In this document: positions 25,279 through 34,681 of the stretch, one piece after another | Position numbering within the stretch: position 1 is the stretch's first letter | How the letters are laid out: every line of letters starts with the position of its first letter | Assembly (NCBI GenBank): GCA_009777795.1 | Contig: WRLC01000004.1 | Span: 22,110 to 86,109, forward strand | From: Candidatus Saccharimonadota bacterium | GTDB taxonomy: Bacteria > Patescibacteriota > Saccharimonadia > Saccharimonadales > Saccharimonadaceae | Direction: 5' to 3' | DNA length: 64,000 nt | Position numbers and translations under genes: made by a program | The notes under the pieces: generated by a model | Database searches by the model: none | The model's input: only the letters and a program-made list of their open reading frames with translations | What the model was told of the DNA's origin: nothing

Positions 25279-27036
25279 ATGGACGCACTACAAGCTACCC
25301 GCCACACTTTGGCGCATATTTTAGCATTGGCGCTCCAGACGACGTACCCCGGCAAAGTCAAATTCGGCACCGGCCCCGCCACCGAAAACGGCTTTTATTA
25401 CGACGTCCATTTTGACGGCATCGACTTTAGTGCCGACAACCTCCCCGCCATCGAGGCCGCGATGACCAAAATCGTCCAGCAAGACCTCGAGATTAAATTC
25501 TTTGACCTCTCCATCGCCGATGCCATCAAATGGGCTAAAGAAGCCGGCCAAACCTACAAGGCCGAGCTCATCAACGACCTCAAAACCGAGGGCGAGAAAA
25601 CCGTCCACTTCTACCAAATCGGCGATTTCGTCGACTTATGCAAGGGCCCCCACCTCACCCGCACCAGCCAAGTCCCGCTCGGCAGCTTCGCGCTCGACAA
25701 AGTCGGCGGTGCCTACTGGCGAGCCGACGAAACCCGCGACCAAATGACCCGCGTCAGCGGCATCGCCTTCGCCGACGCTAACTTACTCCAAGAGTATCAG
25801 ACCATGTTAACAGAGGCCGAGAAGCGCGATCACCGCAAACTTGGCCGCGAGCTCGACCTCTTCACCATGAGCCCGCTAGTCGGCGCCGGCCTGCCCATGT
25901 TCACCCCCCGCGGCACCATTTTGCGCGACTTACTCACCGACTATTCCCTCAGCCTCCGCAAAAAACACGGCTACCAAAAAATCTGGACCCCCCACATCAC
26001 CAAAACCGACCTCTTCAAAGTCTCCGGGCACTGGGACAAATTCGGCGACGAGCTCTTCCTCGTCCAAAGCCAAGAAACTTCCGACCAATTCGCCATGAAG
26101 CCGATGAACTGCCCCCACCAAATCCAAATCTACGCCTCCCGCCCCCGCACCTACCGCGACCTACCGATTCGCTACATGGAGTCCACCACCGACTACCGCG
26201 ACGAGAAAAAGGGCGAGCTCGGCGGCCTCTCCCGCGTCCGCGCCCTGACCCAAGATGACTCCCACGTCTTCCTCCGCGAAAGCCAAATCAAAGACGAAGT
26301 CGGCACCCTCGTCAAAGTCGTCCACGAATTATACAACCAACTTGGTATGTCTCGCCTCCGCGCCCGCCTCTCTTATCGCGACGATGGCGGCGGCTACCTC
26401 GGCGACCCCGCTCTCTGGGAAAAGGCCCAAAAGTTCATCAAAGAACTCGCCGTCGAAAACCAGCTCGACTACTTCGAGGCCGAGGGCGAGGCCGCTTTCT
26501 ACGGGCCGAAAATCGACTTCATGGCCAAAGACGCCATCGGTCGCGAGCACCAAGTCGCCACCATCCAGATTGATTTCTTCATGGCTGGCCGCTTTGGTCT
26601 CGAGTTCACCAACGAGCAGGGCAGGAAAGAGACCCCCGTCATGCTCCACCACGCCACCCTCGGTTCCATCGAGCGCTTCCTTTCCGTTTTTATCGAGCAT
26701 ACCGCCGGGCACTTCCCATTCTGGTGCGCGCCCGAGCAAGTCCGCCTCATCACCGTCAATCAAGATGCCAATGACTACGCCAAAGAAATCGCCGCCGTTC
26801 TCGAAAAGACCACTCTCGAGCAGCCAATCCGCCATAACGACCTCCGCTTCACTCTCGACCTCGCCAAAGACAACCTTTCCAAAAAAATCAAACGCGCCGC
26901 CGAGCTCAAAATCCCCGTTCTCATCATTGCCGGCCCGCGCGACGCCGCCGCCCAGCAACTTACTCTACGAGTAAACTCCGAGGAAACCACCATTCCGCTC
27001 GCCAAACTCGCCGATTTTATCCGGGAAGTTAATTAG
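25279..27036 (+). CDS. thrS: Threonyl-tRNA synthetase lacking the TGS domain
   Basis: 585 aa class II synthetase. It begins directly at the editing domain (HTLAHIL near residue 8, the HxxxH pair, with LCKGPH supplying the later cysteine/histidine), so the usual N-terminal TGS domain of about 60 residues is missing. Core motifs include KPMNCPHQIQIY (zinc cysteine), YRDEKKGELGGLSRVR (motif 2), DDSHVF and GSIERFLSVFIEH (motif 3). The anticodon-binding domain starts near WCAPEQVRLI. Shine-Dalgarno AGAAAGGAAG supports the ATG. It is followed within 10 nt by the exchanger gene. Confidence 0.96.
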   Translation: MDALQATRHTLAHILALALQTTYPGKVKFGTGPATENGFYYDVHFDGIDFSADNLPAIEAAMTKIVQQDLEIKFFDLSIADAIKWAKEAGQTYKAELINDLKTEGEKTVHFYQIGDFVDLCKGPHLTRTSQVPLGSFALDKVGGAYWRADETRDQMTRVSGIAFADANLLQEYQTMLTEAEKRDHRKLGRELDLFTMSPLVGAGLPMFTPRGTILRDLLTDYSLSLRKKHGYQKIWTPHITKTDLFKVSGHWDKFGDELFLVQSQETSDQFAMKPMNCPHQIQIYASRPRTYRDLPIRYMESTTDYRDEKKGELGGLSRVRALTQDDSHVFLRESQIKDEVGTLVKVVHELYNQLGMSRLRARLSYRDDGGGYLGDPALWEKAQKFIKELAVENQLDYFEAEGEAAFYGPKIDFMAKDAIGREHQVATIQIDFFMAGRFGLEFTNEQGRKETPVMLHHATLGSIERFLSVFIEHTAGHFPFWCAPEQVRLITVNQDANDYAKEIAAVLEKTTLEQPIRHNDLRFTLDLAKDNLSKKIKRAAELKIPVLIIAGPRDAAAQQLTLRVNSEETTIPLAKLADFIREVN

Positions 27037-27046
27037 GAGCTAGCGG

Positions 27047-28027
27047 GTGGCGATTCTCTTCAGTTTCCTCATCACCATCGCCGGCCTCATCCTGCTTGCC
27101 AAAATGACCGGCATTTTTGTCGACGGCGCCTCTAGTATCGCCAAGCACCTCCGCGTCTCGGCCACCGTCATCGGCCTCACCGTCGTCGCCTTTGGCACCA
27201 GCGCCCCCGAATTTTTCATCTCCCTCACCGCCCGCTTTTCCGAAACCGGCAGCACCGACATCGCCATGGGCAACATCATCGGCGCCGGCATCATCCGCAT
27301 CCTCCTCATCCTTGGCATGACGGCCGTCATCCGCCCCATCCGCGTCGAAAATTCCGTCACCAAGCGCGAGCTGCCCCTCCTCGTCCTCGCCACCTGCGCC
27401 TTCGCCGCCACTTTCCTCGACACTTTTTTAAACGACGCTCCCGTCAACACCTTCTCCCGCTCCGACGCCCTGATGATGCTCTTGATTTTCGGCATTTTCA
27501 TTTTCTACCTCAAGAGCATCGTCCAGCACCGCCGCCTCGTCCAGTCGGCCGACACTGTTGACGCCGTTGCCGACGTCAAACTTTCCAAAGGCCGCGCCAT
27601 CTTCGCCATCGTCGGCGGTCTCACCGGCCTGCTCATCGGCGCCCACCTCACCGTCGCTGGCGCCAGCGCTGTCGCCGGTGGTCTCGGCCTTAGCCAGCGC
27701 GTCATCGCCCTCACTATCGTTAGCATCGGCACCAGCCTACCCGAACTCCTCGTCGCCATCGTCGCCGCCCGCCGCCGCGAAAGCGCCCTCGCCGTCGGCA
27801 GCATCATTGGCGCCTGCATCTTCGACATCGGTTTTGTCATCGCCCTACCAACCCTGATTTTCGGTGGCTTCTCGGTCGCTGGCTTCAGTTATGTCGACCT
27901 CGCCGTCCTCCTCCTCGCCGTCCTCCTCCTCACTTTTTTCGCCAATTCCGACCGCCGCATCAAACGCTCCGAAGGCCTCGCCATGCTCTCGATTTTCGCT
28001 ATCTACATGCTCTACTTGATTTTTTAG
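27047..28027 (+). CDS. Calcium/sodium (CaCA family) antiporter
   Basis: 326 aa with about ten transmembrane helices in two homologous halves. The paired alpha repeats are explicit: GTSAPEFFISL with GNIIGAGIIRILLILG, and GTSLPELLVAI with GSIIGACIFDIGFVIAL. The acidic residues in these helices bind cations. Members exchange Ca2+ for Na+ or H+ at the cytoplasmic membrane. The start is GTG with TAGGAG upstream, 10 nt after thrS, so the two are probably co-transcribed. The first alpha repeat has Arg (GIIRILL) where Asn/Asp-Ile is more usual. Confidence 0.92.
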   Translation: MAILFSFLITIAGLILLAKMTGIFVDGASSIAKHLRVSATVIGLTVVAFGTSAPEFFISLTARFSETGSTDIAMGNIIGAGIIRILLILGMTAVIRPIRVENSVTKRELPLLVLATCAFAATFLDTFLNDAPVNTFSRSDALMMLLIFGIFIFYLKSIVQHRRLVQSADTVDAVADVKLSKGRAIFAIVGGLTGLLIGAHLTVAGASAVAGGLGLSQRVIALTIVSIGTSLPELLVAIVAARRRESALAVGSIIGACIFDIGFVIALPTLIFGGFSVAGFSYVDLAVLLLAVLLLTFFANSDRRIKRSEGLAMLSIFAIYMLYLIF

Positions 28028-28051
28028 CCCCGGTCATATATAATATATCTA

Positions 28052-28128
28052 CGGGCTCGTGGTATAGTGGTCTAGTACGCCTCCCTGTCACGGAGGAAAT
28101 CGCCGGTTCAAATCCGGTCGGGCCCGCC
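28052..28128 (+). tRNA. tRNA-Asp (GTC)
   Basis: GGGCTCG pairs with CGGGCCC, the anticodon loop is CTGTCAC (GTC), discriminator G, CCA encoded. A TATAAT-like -10 sits about 12 nt upstream. Confidence 0.95.
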
Positions 28129-28144
28129 AAACTACTGGCGGCGT

Positions 28145-28220
28145 GCCGTCTTAGCTCAGTTGGTAGAGCGGCGCATTCGTAACGCGCAGGCCACCAGTTC
28201 AATCCTGGTAGACGGCTCCA
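28145..28220 (+). tRNA. tRNA-Thr (CGT)
   Basis: GCCGTCT pairs with AGACGGC, anticodon loop TTCGTAA (CGT), discriminator T, CCA encoded. The last anticodon-stem pair is A-C rather than Watson-Crick. It lies 16 nt after tRNA-Asp and is likely co-transcribed. Confidence 0.93.
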
Positions 28221-28238
28221 ATGTGATATAATATATAT

Positions 28239-29276
28239 ATGAAATTGTTTGAAAAACTCCCGGGGGGCAAAAAAAGAAAGCTCGAGGACGGCATCGTCAC
28301 CAACGCCACGCTCGACGAGCACCGCGAAGTCCTGCTCAAAAGCGCCAACAAATTCAAATACCAAGTCCAATACGAAAAGCATAAAGTCATTATCAACACC
28401 ATTATTATTGTCGTCCTCCTTTTGGCCAGCGCCATCACACTCGGTTGGTACAGCCTCTACGTCGCCCGCATCGAAAACAACGCCGCCTTCCTCATCTCCC
28501 GCGTCGCCCCACTCCCCGTCGCCAATATCGCCGGCCAAAATGTCCGCTATTCCGACTATCTCGCCCAATACCTCGCCAGCGTCAATGTCGTCGAACGCCA
28601 AGAAGGCACCATCCCCCGCGACGAAGACGGCGACTCCCAGCGCGAGCACTACCGCCAAAGCGCCATGGCCAATTCCATTCTTGACTCCTATGCCCTCAAA
28701 CTCGCCCGCGAGCTTAACATCCGTGTCAGCCGCGCCGAGATTGACGACGCCCTCGCCGAGCGCCGCCGCATTGGCGAGCATGCCGTTAGCGAAACCGACT
28801 TCGAGCGCATCATCCGCGACAGCTACGGCCTTAGCCTCGGCGAGTACACCCGCGCCTTTGTCGAGTTGCCGCTCTATCGCCAAAAGGTCGCCGAAGCCAT
28901 CGACACCCAAGCCCGCGCCGCCATCGACGAGCTCCGCACCCGCCTAGCCGACGACGGCAGCAACTTTGAAACCGTCGCCGAATCTCTCGCCGACGACACC
29001 CGCATCCGGGTTGGCGGCACCAGCAGTGGCAACGCCGTTGACATGCTCAGCCTCGATGGTGGCCGCGCCATGGTCGCCAACGCTCAGGAGGTCGGCCAAG
29101 TTTCCGCCCCCTTTGTCAGCCGCGCTGGCGATGGCTTCTATATTGTCAAAACCACCGCCAAGACCCGCGACGGCCGCGTCGAATACCTCTCATTTTTCGT
29201 CGCCTTCACCGAGCTTGAGGCCCGCGTCGAGCAGCACCAAGCCGATGGCCACGTCAAAATCTTCATCAACATCTAA
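28239..29276 (+). CDS. Membrane-anchored SurA-like / parvulin-like foldase
   Basis: 345 aa. A cytoplasmic N-terminus of about 48 residues, one transmembrane helix (about 50-70, VIINTIIIVVLLLASAITLGW) and an extracytoplasmic part. The helical SurA-N-like region contains YSDYLAQYLASVN and LDSYALKLARELNIRVSRAEID, followed by a possible parvulin-type domain (FETVAESLADDTRI...GGTSSGNAVDMLS...DGFYIVKTTAKT). Such proteins help exported proteins fold, which fits a genome rich in secreted beta proteins. TATAAT ends 6 nt before the ATG, so the mRNA is probably leaderless. Isomerase activity is uncertain. Confidence 0.75.
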   Translation: MKLFEKLPGGKKRKLEDGIVTNATLDEHREVLLKSANKFKYQVQYEKHKVIINTIIIVVLLLASAITLGWYSLYVARIENNAAFLISRVAPLPVANIAGQNVRYSDYLAQYLASVNVVERQEGTIPRDEDGDSQREHYRQSAMANSILDSYALKLARELNIRVSRAEIDDALAERRRIGEHAVSETDFERIIRDSYGLSLGEYTRAFVELPLYRQKVAEAIDTQARAAIDELRTRLADDGSNFETVAESLADDTRIRVGGTSSGNAVDMLSLDGGRAMVANAQEVGQVSAPFVSRAGDGFYIVKTTAKTRDGRVEYLSFFVAFTELEARVEQHQADGHVKIFINI

Positions 29277-29308
29277 CATTCCGCCCGGCGGTATGCTATA
29301 ATATATAT

Positions 29309-30871
29309 ATGAGCAGGGTGGTTCTAGTTGTTATGGATGGCATCGGGCTTCGTGATAGCGAGCAGGGCAATGCCGTCAAACTCGCCCGCACCCCCAACCT
29401 CGATAAACTCTGGCAAGACGGCGCCACCACCAGCCTCGGCGCCAGCGGTACTTATGTCGGCATGGACAACGGTGAGCAGGGCAATAGCGAGGTCGGCCAC
29501 CTCGCCCTCGGCACCGGCCAAATCCTCGCCCAAGACGCCCGCCGCGTTGACGAGTGGCTCGGTCTCCTCGGCCTGCCGTCTCAGCTCCCCACCGCTCTCG
29601 CTTGGCAAGAAGTCCGCGCCCGCGCCCAGCACGGAGGAACGCTACATATTTCTGGCATCTTTGCCGATGGCCGCGTCCACTCGGATGTCAAGCACTTCTA
29701 CGCCATCCTCGCCCAAGCCGCCAAAGATGGCATCAAGCGCGTCCGCCTCCACCTCTTGACCGACGGCAAAGACGTCCCGCCCCAAAGCGCCCTCGAATAC
29801 GTCGACAAAGTCGAGCAAGTCTTCGCCGACTACAACCAACAAGGCTTCGACTATGCCATCGCCGACGGCGGCGGCCGCGAAGTCATCATCTGCGATCGCT
29901 ATTATTCCAACATCAGCTGGGTCGAAAAGGGCTACAAACTCTGGACCACCGGCGAGGCCCGCGCCTTCAAGAGCGCCCGCGAAGCCATCGAGACCTACCG
30001 CGCCGAAGACCCCGACCAGCAAGACCAATTCATGCCTACCTTCGTCATCCCCGAATCCGACGGCACCATCAAAGACGGCGACGCCCTGATTTTCTTCAAC
30101 TTCCGCGCCGACCGCGCCATCGAAATCTCCGAAGTCTTCGACAGCCCCGCTGGTTGGTATCACCGCTTTGACATCTCCGGCCGCCCCGACGTCCTCTTCG
30201 TCGGCCTCATGCATTACGACCCCGACCAAAACATCCCCTCCCGCTACCTCATGCAAAAGCCCAAATACACCAACGTCCTCGCCGAGATTCTTGAGCAATC
30301 TGGCAAAAAATCCTTCGCCGTCTCCGAAAGCTGGAAGTTCGGCCACATTACTTTCTATTGGGATGGCCTCAAATCCGCTCCCTACTTCGGCGAAACCGTC
30401 GTCGACATCCCGGCCACCCAGACTCCCTTTGTCGACCGCCCATGGATGAAATCCGCCGAAATCACTGATCAACTCATCCAAGCCCTCGACACCGGCGAGT
30501 TCGACTTCCTCCGCGCCAATTACCCCAACGGCGACATGGTCGGCCACTCGTCCGAGCTCGACCCGACCATCCAATCCGTCGAAGCCGTTGACCTCGCGAT
30601 CGGCCGCCTCATGCAAGCTTGCGAAAAAACCGGCGCCATCCTCGTCGTCACCGCCGACCACGGCAAGGCCGAGGAGCTAATCTACCCCGACGGCACCCCC
30701 ATGACCTCGCACACCCTAAACCGCGTACCCTTCACCATTTGGAATTATCAAGAGCCGATTACCCTCTGCCCCGGCCAAGAATGCGGCCTCGCCAACGTCG
30801 CCGCCACCGTCGCCCAACTCCTCGACCTCCCCCCCCACCCCAGCTGGCAAAAATCCCTCATCCAACCATAA
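29309..30871 (+). CDS. gpmI: 2,3-bisphosphoglycerate-independent phosphoglycerate mutase
   Basis: 520 aa, standard length. VVLVVMDGIGLRDS holds the first metal aspartate. GEQGNSEVGHLALGTGQ contains the catalytic serine that carries the phosphate. NYPNGDMVGHSSELDPTIQSVEAVD and TADHGKAEEL supply the remaining metal ligands. It interconverts 3- and 2-phosphoglycerate in glycolysis, using manganese. TATAAT (29297-29302) ends exactly 6 nt before ATG 29309, giving a leaderless transcript. The -35 of FISUMP gene 3 begins 10 nt after its stop. Confidence 0.97.
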   Translation: MSRVVLVVMDGIGLRDSEQGNAVKLARTPNLDKLWQDGATTSLGASGTYVGMDNGEQGNSEVGHLALGTGQILAQDARRVDEWLGLLGLPSQLPTALAWQEVRARAQHGGTLHISGIFADGRVHSDVKHFYAILAQAAKDGIKRVRLHLLTDGKDVPPQSALEYVDKVEQVFADYNQQGFDYAIADGGGREVIICDRYYSNISWVEKGYKLWTTGEARAFKSAREAIETYRAEDPDQQDQFMPTFVIPESDGTIKDGDALIFFNFRADRAIEISEVFDSPAGWYHRFDISGRPDVLFVGLMHYDPDQNIPSRYLMQKPKYTNVLAEILEQSGKKSFAVSESWKFGHITFYWDGLKSAPYFGETVVDIPATQTPFVDRPWMKSAEITDQLIQALDTGEFDFLRANYPNGDMVGHSSELDPTIQSVEAVDLAIGRLMQACEKTGAILVVTADHGKAEELIYPDGTPMTSHTLNRVPFTIWNYQEPITLCPGQECGLANVAATVAQLLDLPPHPSWQKSLIQP

Positions 30872-30880
30872 CCAAAACCC

Positions 30881-30909
30881 TTGCATTACCAAACTGCCTA
30901 TGTTAATAT
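30881..30909 (+). promoter_or_regulatory. FISUMP gene 3 promoter
   Basis: TTGCAT (30881-30886), spacer 17 (TACCAAACTGCCTATGT), TAATAT (30904-30909), then AAGGCGTAAGGAAAAGGGAAGG before the ATG. Confidence 0.65.
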
Positions 30910-30953
30910 ATATAATATATAGTAAGGCGTAAGGAAAAGGGAAGGCAAACACC

Positions 30954-33301
30954 ATGAATAAAGCATTCATTTACCAAGAGTTGGGGGGGGGGATTTAAAG
31001 CTTGATTTAATCCAAATCGCCCGCCGCATATCCACCGCGACCCTAGCAATCGCGGCTTTCTTAATCCTCTCCGCCACTATCGCTAACCAACTCAAGCCCT
31101 CCAACGCCCAAGAAGTCATCATCGGCGCCAACCTTGGTATAGGCTCGGTCCAGTTAACCGACACCCCATGTTCCGTATCAGACCCTAGCCAACCAGCCTA
31201 TGACCTAGCTAACAGTACGCTAAACATCAATATCCTGACTAATGCTGTAGCCAGCAACTGTCTCGGTATCAGTGTCATCTCCACCAACGAACTCGGCTAC
31301 TCCATGACTATCCAAGGCCCTAGTACAGGTAATCTCACCCTCGCTAACCAAGTCATCACTAATACCACAGGTACTATCACTACTCCAGCCATCTTCAGCA
31401 ATAGCATTGATACCAGCAACTGGGGCTTTGCCATCCCTAGCTCCCAAGTCCAAGGTATCACCAATGGTTTCGACTCTAGCTATAGTATCCTAGGCCCAGC
31501 TAATGCTAACAACACAGCTAAGTTCGCTTCGGTACCAAGTACTGCTACTCCTATCTCTTCCACTACAGCAGCTAACCCCACAGCCGACAACTACGACTTC
31601 TTCTTTGCTGTCTCTTCTGGCTCCTACATGCCTACAGGCACCTATACAGGCAAAGTCATCATCTCTGCCTTAGGTAATGCTGCCATGCCTCCTAGTCCTC
31701 TCTACTTACAAGCTATTAATATCAATAACTGTCCTGTTGTCCGTACTATGGCTGTAGATGCTAGGGATAACCATACTTACTGGGTGAGGAAGATAACTGG
31801 CACTGGTGCTGGTGGGACTGACTTATGTTGGATGGAGACCAACCTTGCTTATGCGGGTGGAGGCACCAACACCTACGGTGATACTATCAATGGCATGACA
31901 CTGGGCACAGGCGCCAACATCGCATCAGGCCAAGCTTGCTATGGTGATAATGCGACAATGAACACCAACGGCCAAGGCTGTTTCTGGGAGCCTACAGGTA
32001 GCAATATCACAGCAGGTGCAACCGAACCCAGCACCAGCACTACCGGCACTGGCCAGTACGGCTACTTATATAACTGGTGTGCTGCCATGGGCGGCCAAGC
32101 CTCTGCCTGCCAGACCAGTACTGCCACTCAACCCGATACCACTATCAATGTCTGCCCAGCTGGTTGGAGGCTGCCGACAGGCCCAGCGACAACTGGAGAG
32201 TTCACATTGCTCAACAACTTAATCAACAGCGGCTCAACTTCTAGCCCTTCTGGGCTCTTCAATAATGGCCTTTACATGTATGCCGGTACATTCTACAATG
32301 GCTCGTTCAGCGATCAGGGCTCAGGCGGCTACTATTGGTCTTCTACTGTTAGTAGCGCCGCCAATGCCTTCAGACTGTACTTCACCAGCTCCAATGTCGC
32401 TCCTGCGAGCGCGAACATTAAGGGCTACGGCCGCTCTGTTCGTTGTGTCAATGACTCGATTACGGCAGCCGAGCCATTGCCTCCACCTGTGCCAGCTCCC
32501 ACCGGCTCCGACATCCAGCGTATCACCCTAGAGGGTACGCCCGGCAACTATTCTTGTCCCATCACCAGAACCCGAGTACGAGACGCTCGTGACGGCTCTA
32601 CTTATTGGGTGCGCCGCATTAATAGTACCCAATCTGGTGGTGGGGACCTTTGTTGGATGGAGACCAACCTAGCATACAAAGGCGGTGGTACCAACACTTA
32701 CGGCGATACCATGACTATCACTGCAGGTACAAGTATTGCCGGCTCATTAAACGCTAACTCAACTGGGTCATCATCAGTCTGCTATGGTAATAATGACTCT
32801 ATGAACACCAACGGCCAAGGCTGCTTCTGGGAGCCAACTGGTAGCAATATTACAGTTGGCGCAACTAACCCTTCAACCAGCACCACTGGCACTGGCCAAT
32901 ACGGGGTACTCTATAACTGGTGTGCCGCAATGGGCAACCAATCAGCTGCCTGCCAGACAGGCGCTGCCACCCAACCCGATACTACTATTAACGTCTGCCC
33001 AAGCGGTTGGAGGCTCCCTACAGGCCAAGCTACAACTGGCGAGTTCACCCTACTTAACAACACGCTTAACAGCGGAAGCACAAGCAGCCCTACAGGCCTC
33101 TTCACTAACGGCCTTTACATGTACGCCGGCGCCTTCAACTATGGCTCGTTCGGCAATCAGGGCTCATACGGCTACTATTGGTCTTCTACTGTTAGTAGCA
33201 CCACCACTGCTTTCAGTCTGTACTTCAGCAGCTCCAGTGTCAGTCCTGCGGCCACGGTCAATAAGGGCGCCGGCTTCTCTGTTCGCTGTGTTGCGCCCTA
33301 G
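30954..33301 (+). CDS. Phase-variable surface protein 3 with two FISUMP domains, out of frame
   Basis: ATG 30954 has a purine-rich leader (GGAAAAGGGAAGG). It reads MNKAFIYQELGGG, then Ile and a stop in the present G10 state (30983-30992). The body frame carries KLDLIQIARRISTATLAIAAF as export segment, a beta-rich region (GIGSVQLTDTPCSVSD...), a first FISUMP domain (about 31740-32450), a proline-rich linker (PLPPPVPAPTG) and a second FISUMP domain ending GFSVRCVAP. Eight or eleven Gs would give about 780 aa. Both domains end in a 153-nt variable segment. Its stop is 8 nt from the stop of convergent serS. Confidence 0.83.
30983..30992 (+). repeat. Poly-G tract (G10) of FISUMP gene 3
   Basis: Ten Gs after CAA GAG TT. 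In-frame states are 8 or 11; the present length is out of frame. Confidence 0.9.
32282..32434 (+). repeat. Variable repeat-like segment, FISUMP gene 3, first domain
   Basis: 153 nt, internal to the gene. Variable codons include AGC, GAT, GGC, TAC, ACC, GCT, AAC, ATT and CGC at the shared variable columns. Confidence 0.72.
33125..33277 (+). repeat. Variable repeat-like segment, FISUMP gene 3, second domain
   Basis: 153 nt near the 3' end. It is almost identical to the first-domain copy at invariant codons, while variable columns read AAC, TAT, GGC, AAT, TAC, ACC, ACT, AGT, GCC and GTC. Confidence 0.75.
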
Positions 33302-33308
33302 CCGAAAG

Positions 33309-34607
33309 CTAAATTATGTCTCGGCCCACTAGCTCGGCGAGGGCTTTTGGCAGGCGGACTTGGTTGTCGGCGGTTTGGCCGTTTTCAATTATCGCAATCA
33401 TAATCCGCCCCAGCGCAAACGCCGTCGCGTCATTCGTATGCGCCAGCTCAATCGAGCCATCCGCCCGGCGGATCCGCGTCTTCAGCCGCCGCGTTTGATA
33501 ATCCGTCATATAGTCGGCCGTATGCGTCTCGCGGTATTTACCTTGCCCCGGCAGCCAAACTTCCAAATCCACCCCGCGCGCATTCGGCTTGCCAATGTCA
33601 AACGTGCACTTCTGTATCACGCGGTAGGGAAGACCTAGCCCCTCCAAGAGCGCCCGCTGAATCGCAATAAACAAATAATGTTCCGCTAGCGAAGTCTCCG
33701 CCGTTCCCAGCGTCTCCATCTCCAACTTGTCAAACTGGTGCATTCGAAAAATCCCCTCCATGTCCTTGCCATACGACCCAGCCTCCTTCCGGAAAGAAGT
33801 CGCAAAGCCCAGCATCCGAATTGGGCAATCCTTCTCCTCGATAATCTCATCCGCATACATCGAGCCCAGCACATGTTCTGCCGAACCTTGCAGCCACAAT
33901 TCTTCGCCCTCGATTTTGTACCTATCCTCGCTCGGTTGCAGCCGATCCATCGCGTCATACATCTCCGTCTTAATCATCAGCGGCGGCAAAACCGGCACAA
34001 ACGGCTTGTCCGACAGGCCCTTCAGCCCTTGCTCTTTTATCAGCCCTGCCAAAAAATCTCTATCTGTTAAGTGTCGAATTACGTAGTTAATTATCGCCAT
34101 TTCCAAGAGCACCAAATCCGACTTAATGTAAGCAAACCGCGTCCCCGCGACCTTCGTCGCCCGCTCTTTGTCAATCCAGCCCCGCGCCTCGGCAATCTGC
34201 CAATGGTTCTTTGCCGCAAAGTCAAACTTCGCCGGCTCACCCACGGTTTCTGCCACCACATTTTCGTCTTCCGATAGCCCGACCGGCACGTCGTCCGTCG
34301 GCGCGTTGGGGATTTGCTTCAAAAGCTCCAAAAACTTCGCCTCGGTCGTCGCCAACTCCGCCTCCAGTACCGCTAGCTCCGCCTTGATTTCCTTACCCCG
34401 CGCCACTTGCTTGGCACTTGGCTTTTCGCCCTTTGCCGCCGTCGCTAGAGCATTACGCTCCTCGCGCAAGACATTGATTTTACCCTCCAACTCCCGCCGC
34501 GCCTCGTCCAGCGCCAAAGTCTCCTCCACATCCACCTTGCACCCTTTATTTCTAGAAAACTCCTTAACTCCCTCCGCGTTAGCTCGTATGTAGTTTATGT
34601 CCAGCAT
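33309..34607 (-). CDS. serS: Seryl-tRNA synthetase
   Basis: 432 aa class II synthetase. The N-terminal tRNA-binding coiled coil spans about 28-105 (EARRELEGKINVLREERNAL...). Motif 2 is FRKEAGSYGKDMEGIFRMHQF, and motif 3 is AFALGRIMIAIIENGQ. The segment before motif 3 reads ELAHTNDATA where SLNGSALA is more common. It charges tRNA-Ser. On the minus strand TATACT ends 6 nt before ATG 34607, so the transcript is leaderless. It is divergent from the GT-C glycosyltransferase gene. Confidence 0.96.
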   Translation of the reverse strand: MLDINYIRANAEGVKEFSRNKGCKVDVEETLALDEARRELEGKINVLREERNALATAAKGEKPSAKQVARGKEIKAELAVLEAELATTEAKFLELLKQIPNAPTDDVPVGLSEDENVVAETVGEPAKFDFAAKNHWQIAEARGWIDKERATKVAGTRFAYIKSDLVLLEMAIINYVIRHLTDRDFLAGLIKEQGLKGLSDKPFVPVLPPLMIKTEMYDAMDRLQPSEDRYKIEGEELWLQGSAEHVLGSMYADEIIEEKDCPIRMLGFATSFRKEAGSYGKDMEGIFRMHQFDKLEMETLGTAETSLAEHYLFIAIQRALLEGLGLPYRVIQKCTFDIGKPNARGVDLEVWLPGQGKYRETHTADYMTDYQTRRLKTRIRRADGSIELAHTNDATAFALGRIMIAIIENGQTADNQVRLPKALAELVGRDII

Positions 34608-34681
34608 AAGATTAGTATATCACATGTGGCGTTCTAATATATAGCATTGTAAAATCTCGTCGTTAGACGTATACTATTATC

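Noticed and set aside
31740-33301. Tandem FISUMP repeats as an assembly duplication
   Set aside because: The two domains differ at many sites and by length in the central part, so they are real paralogous domains.
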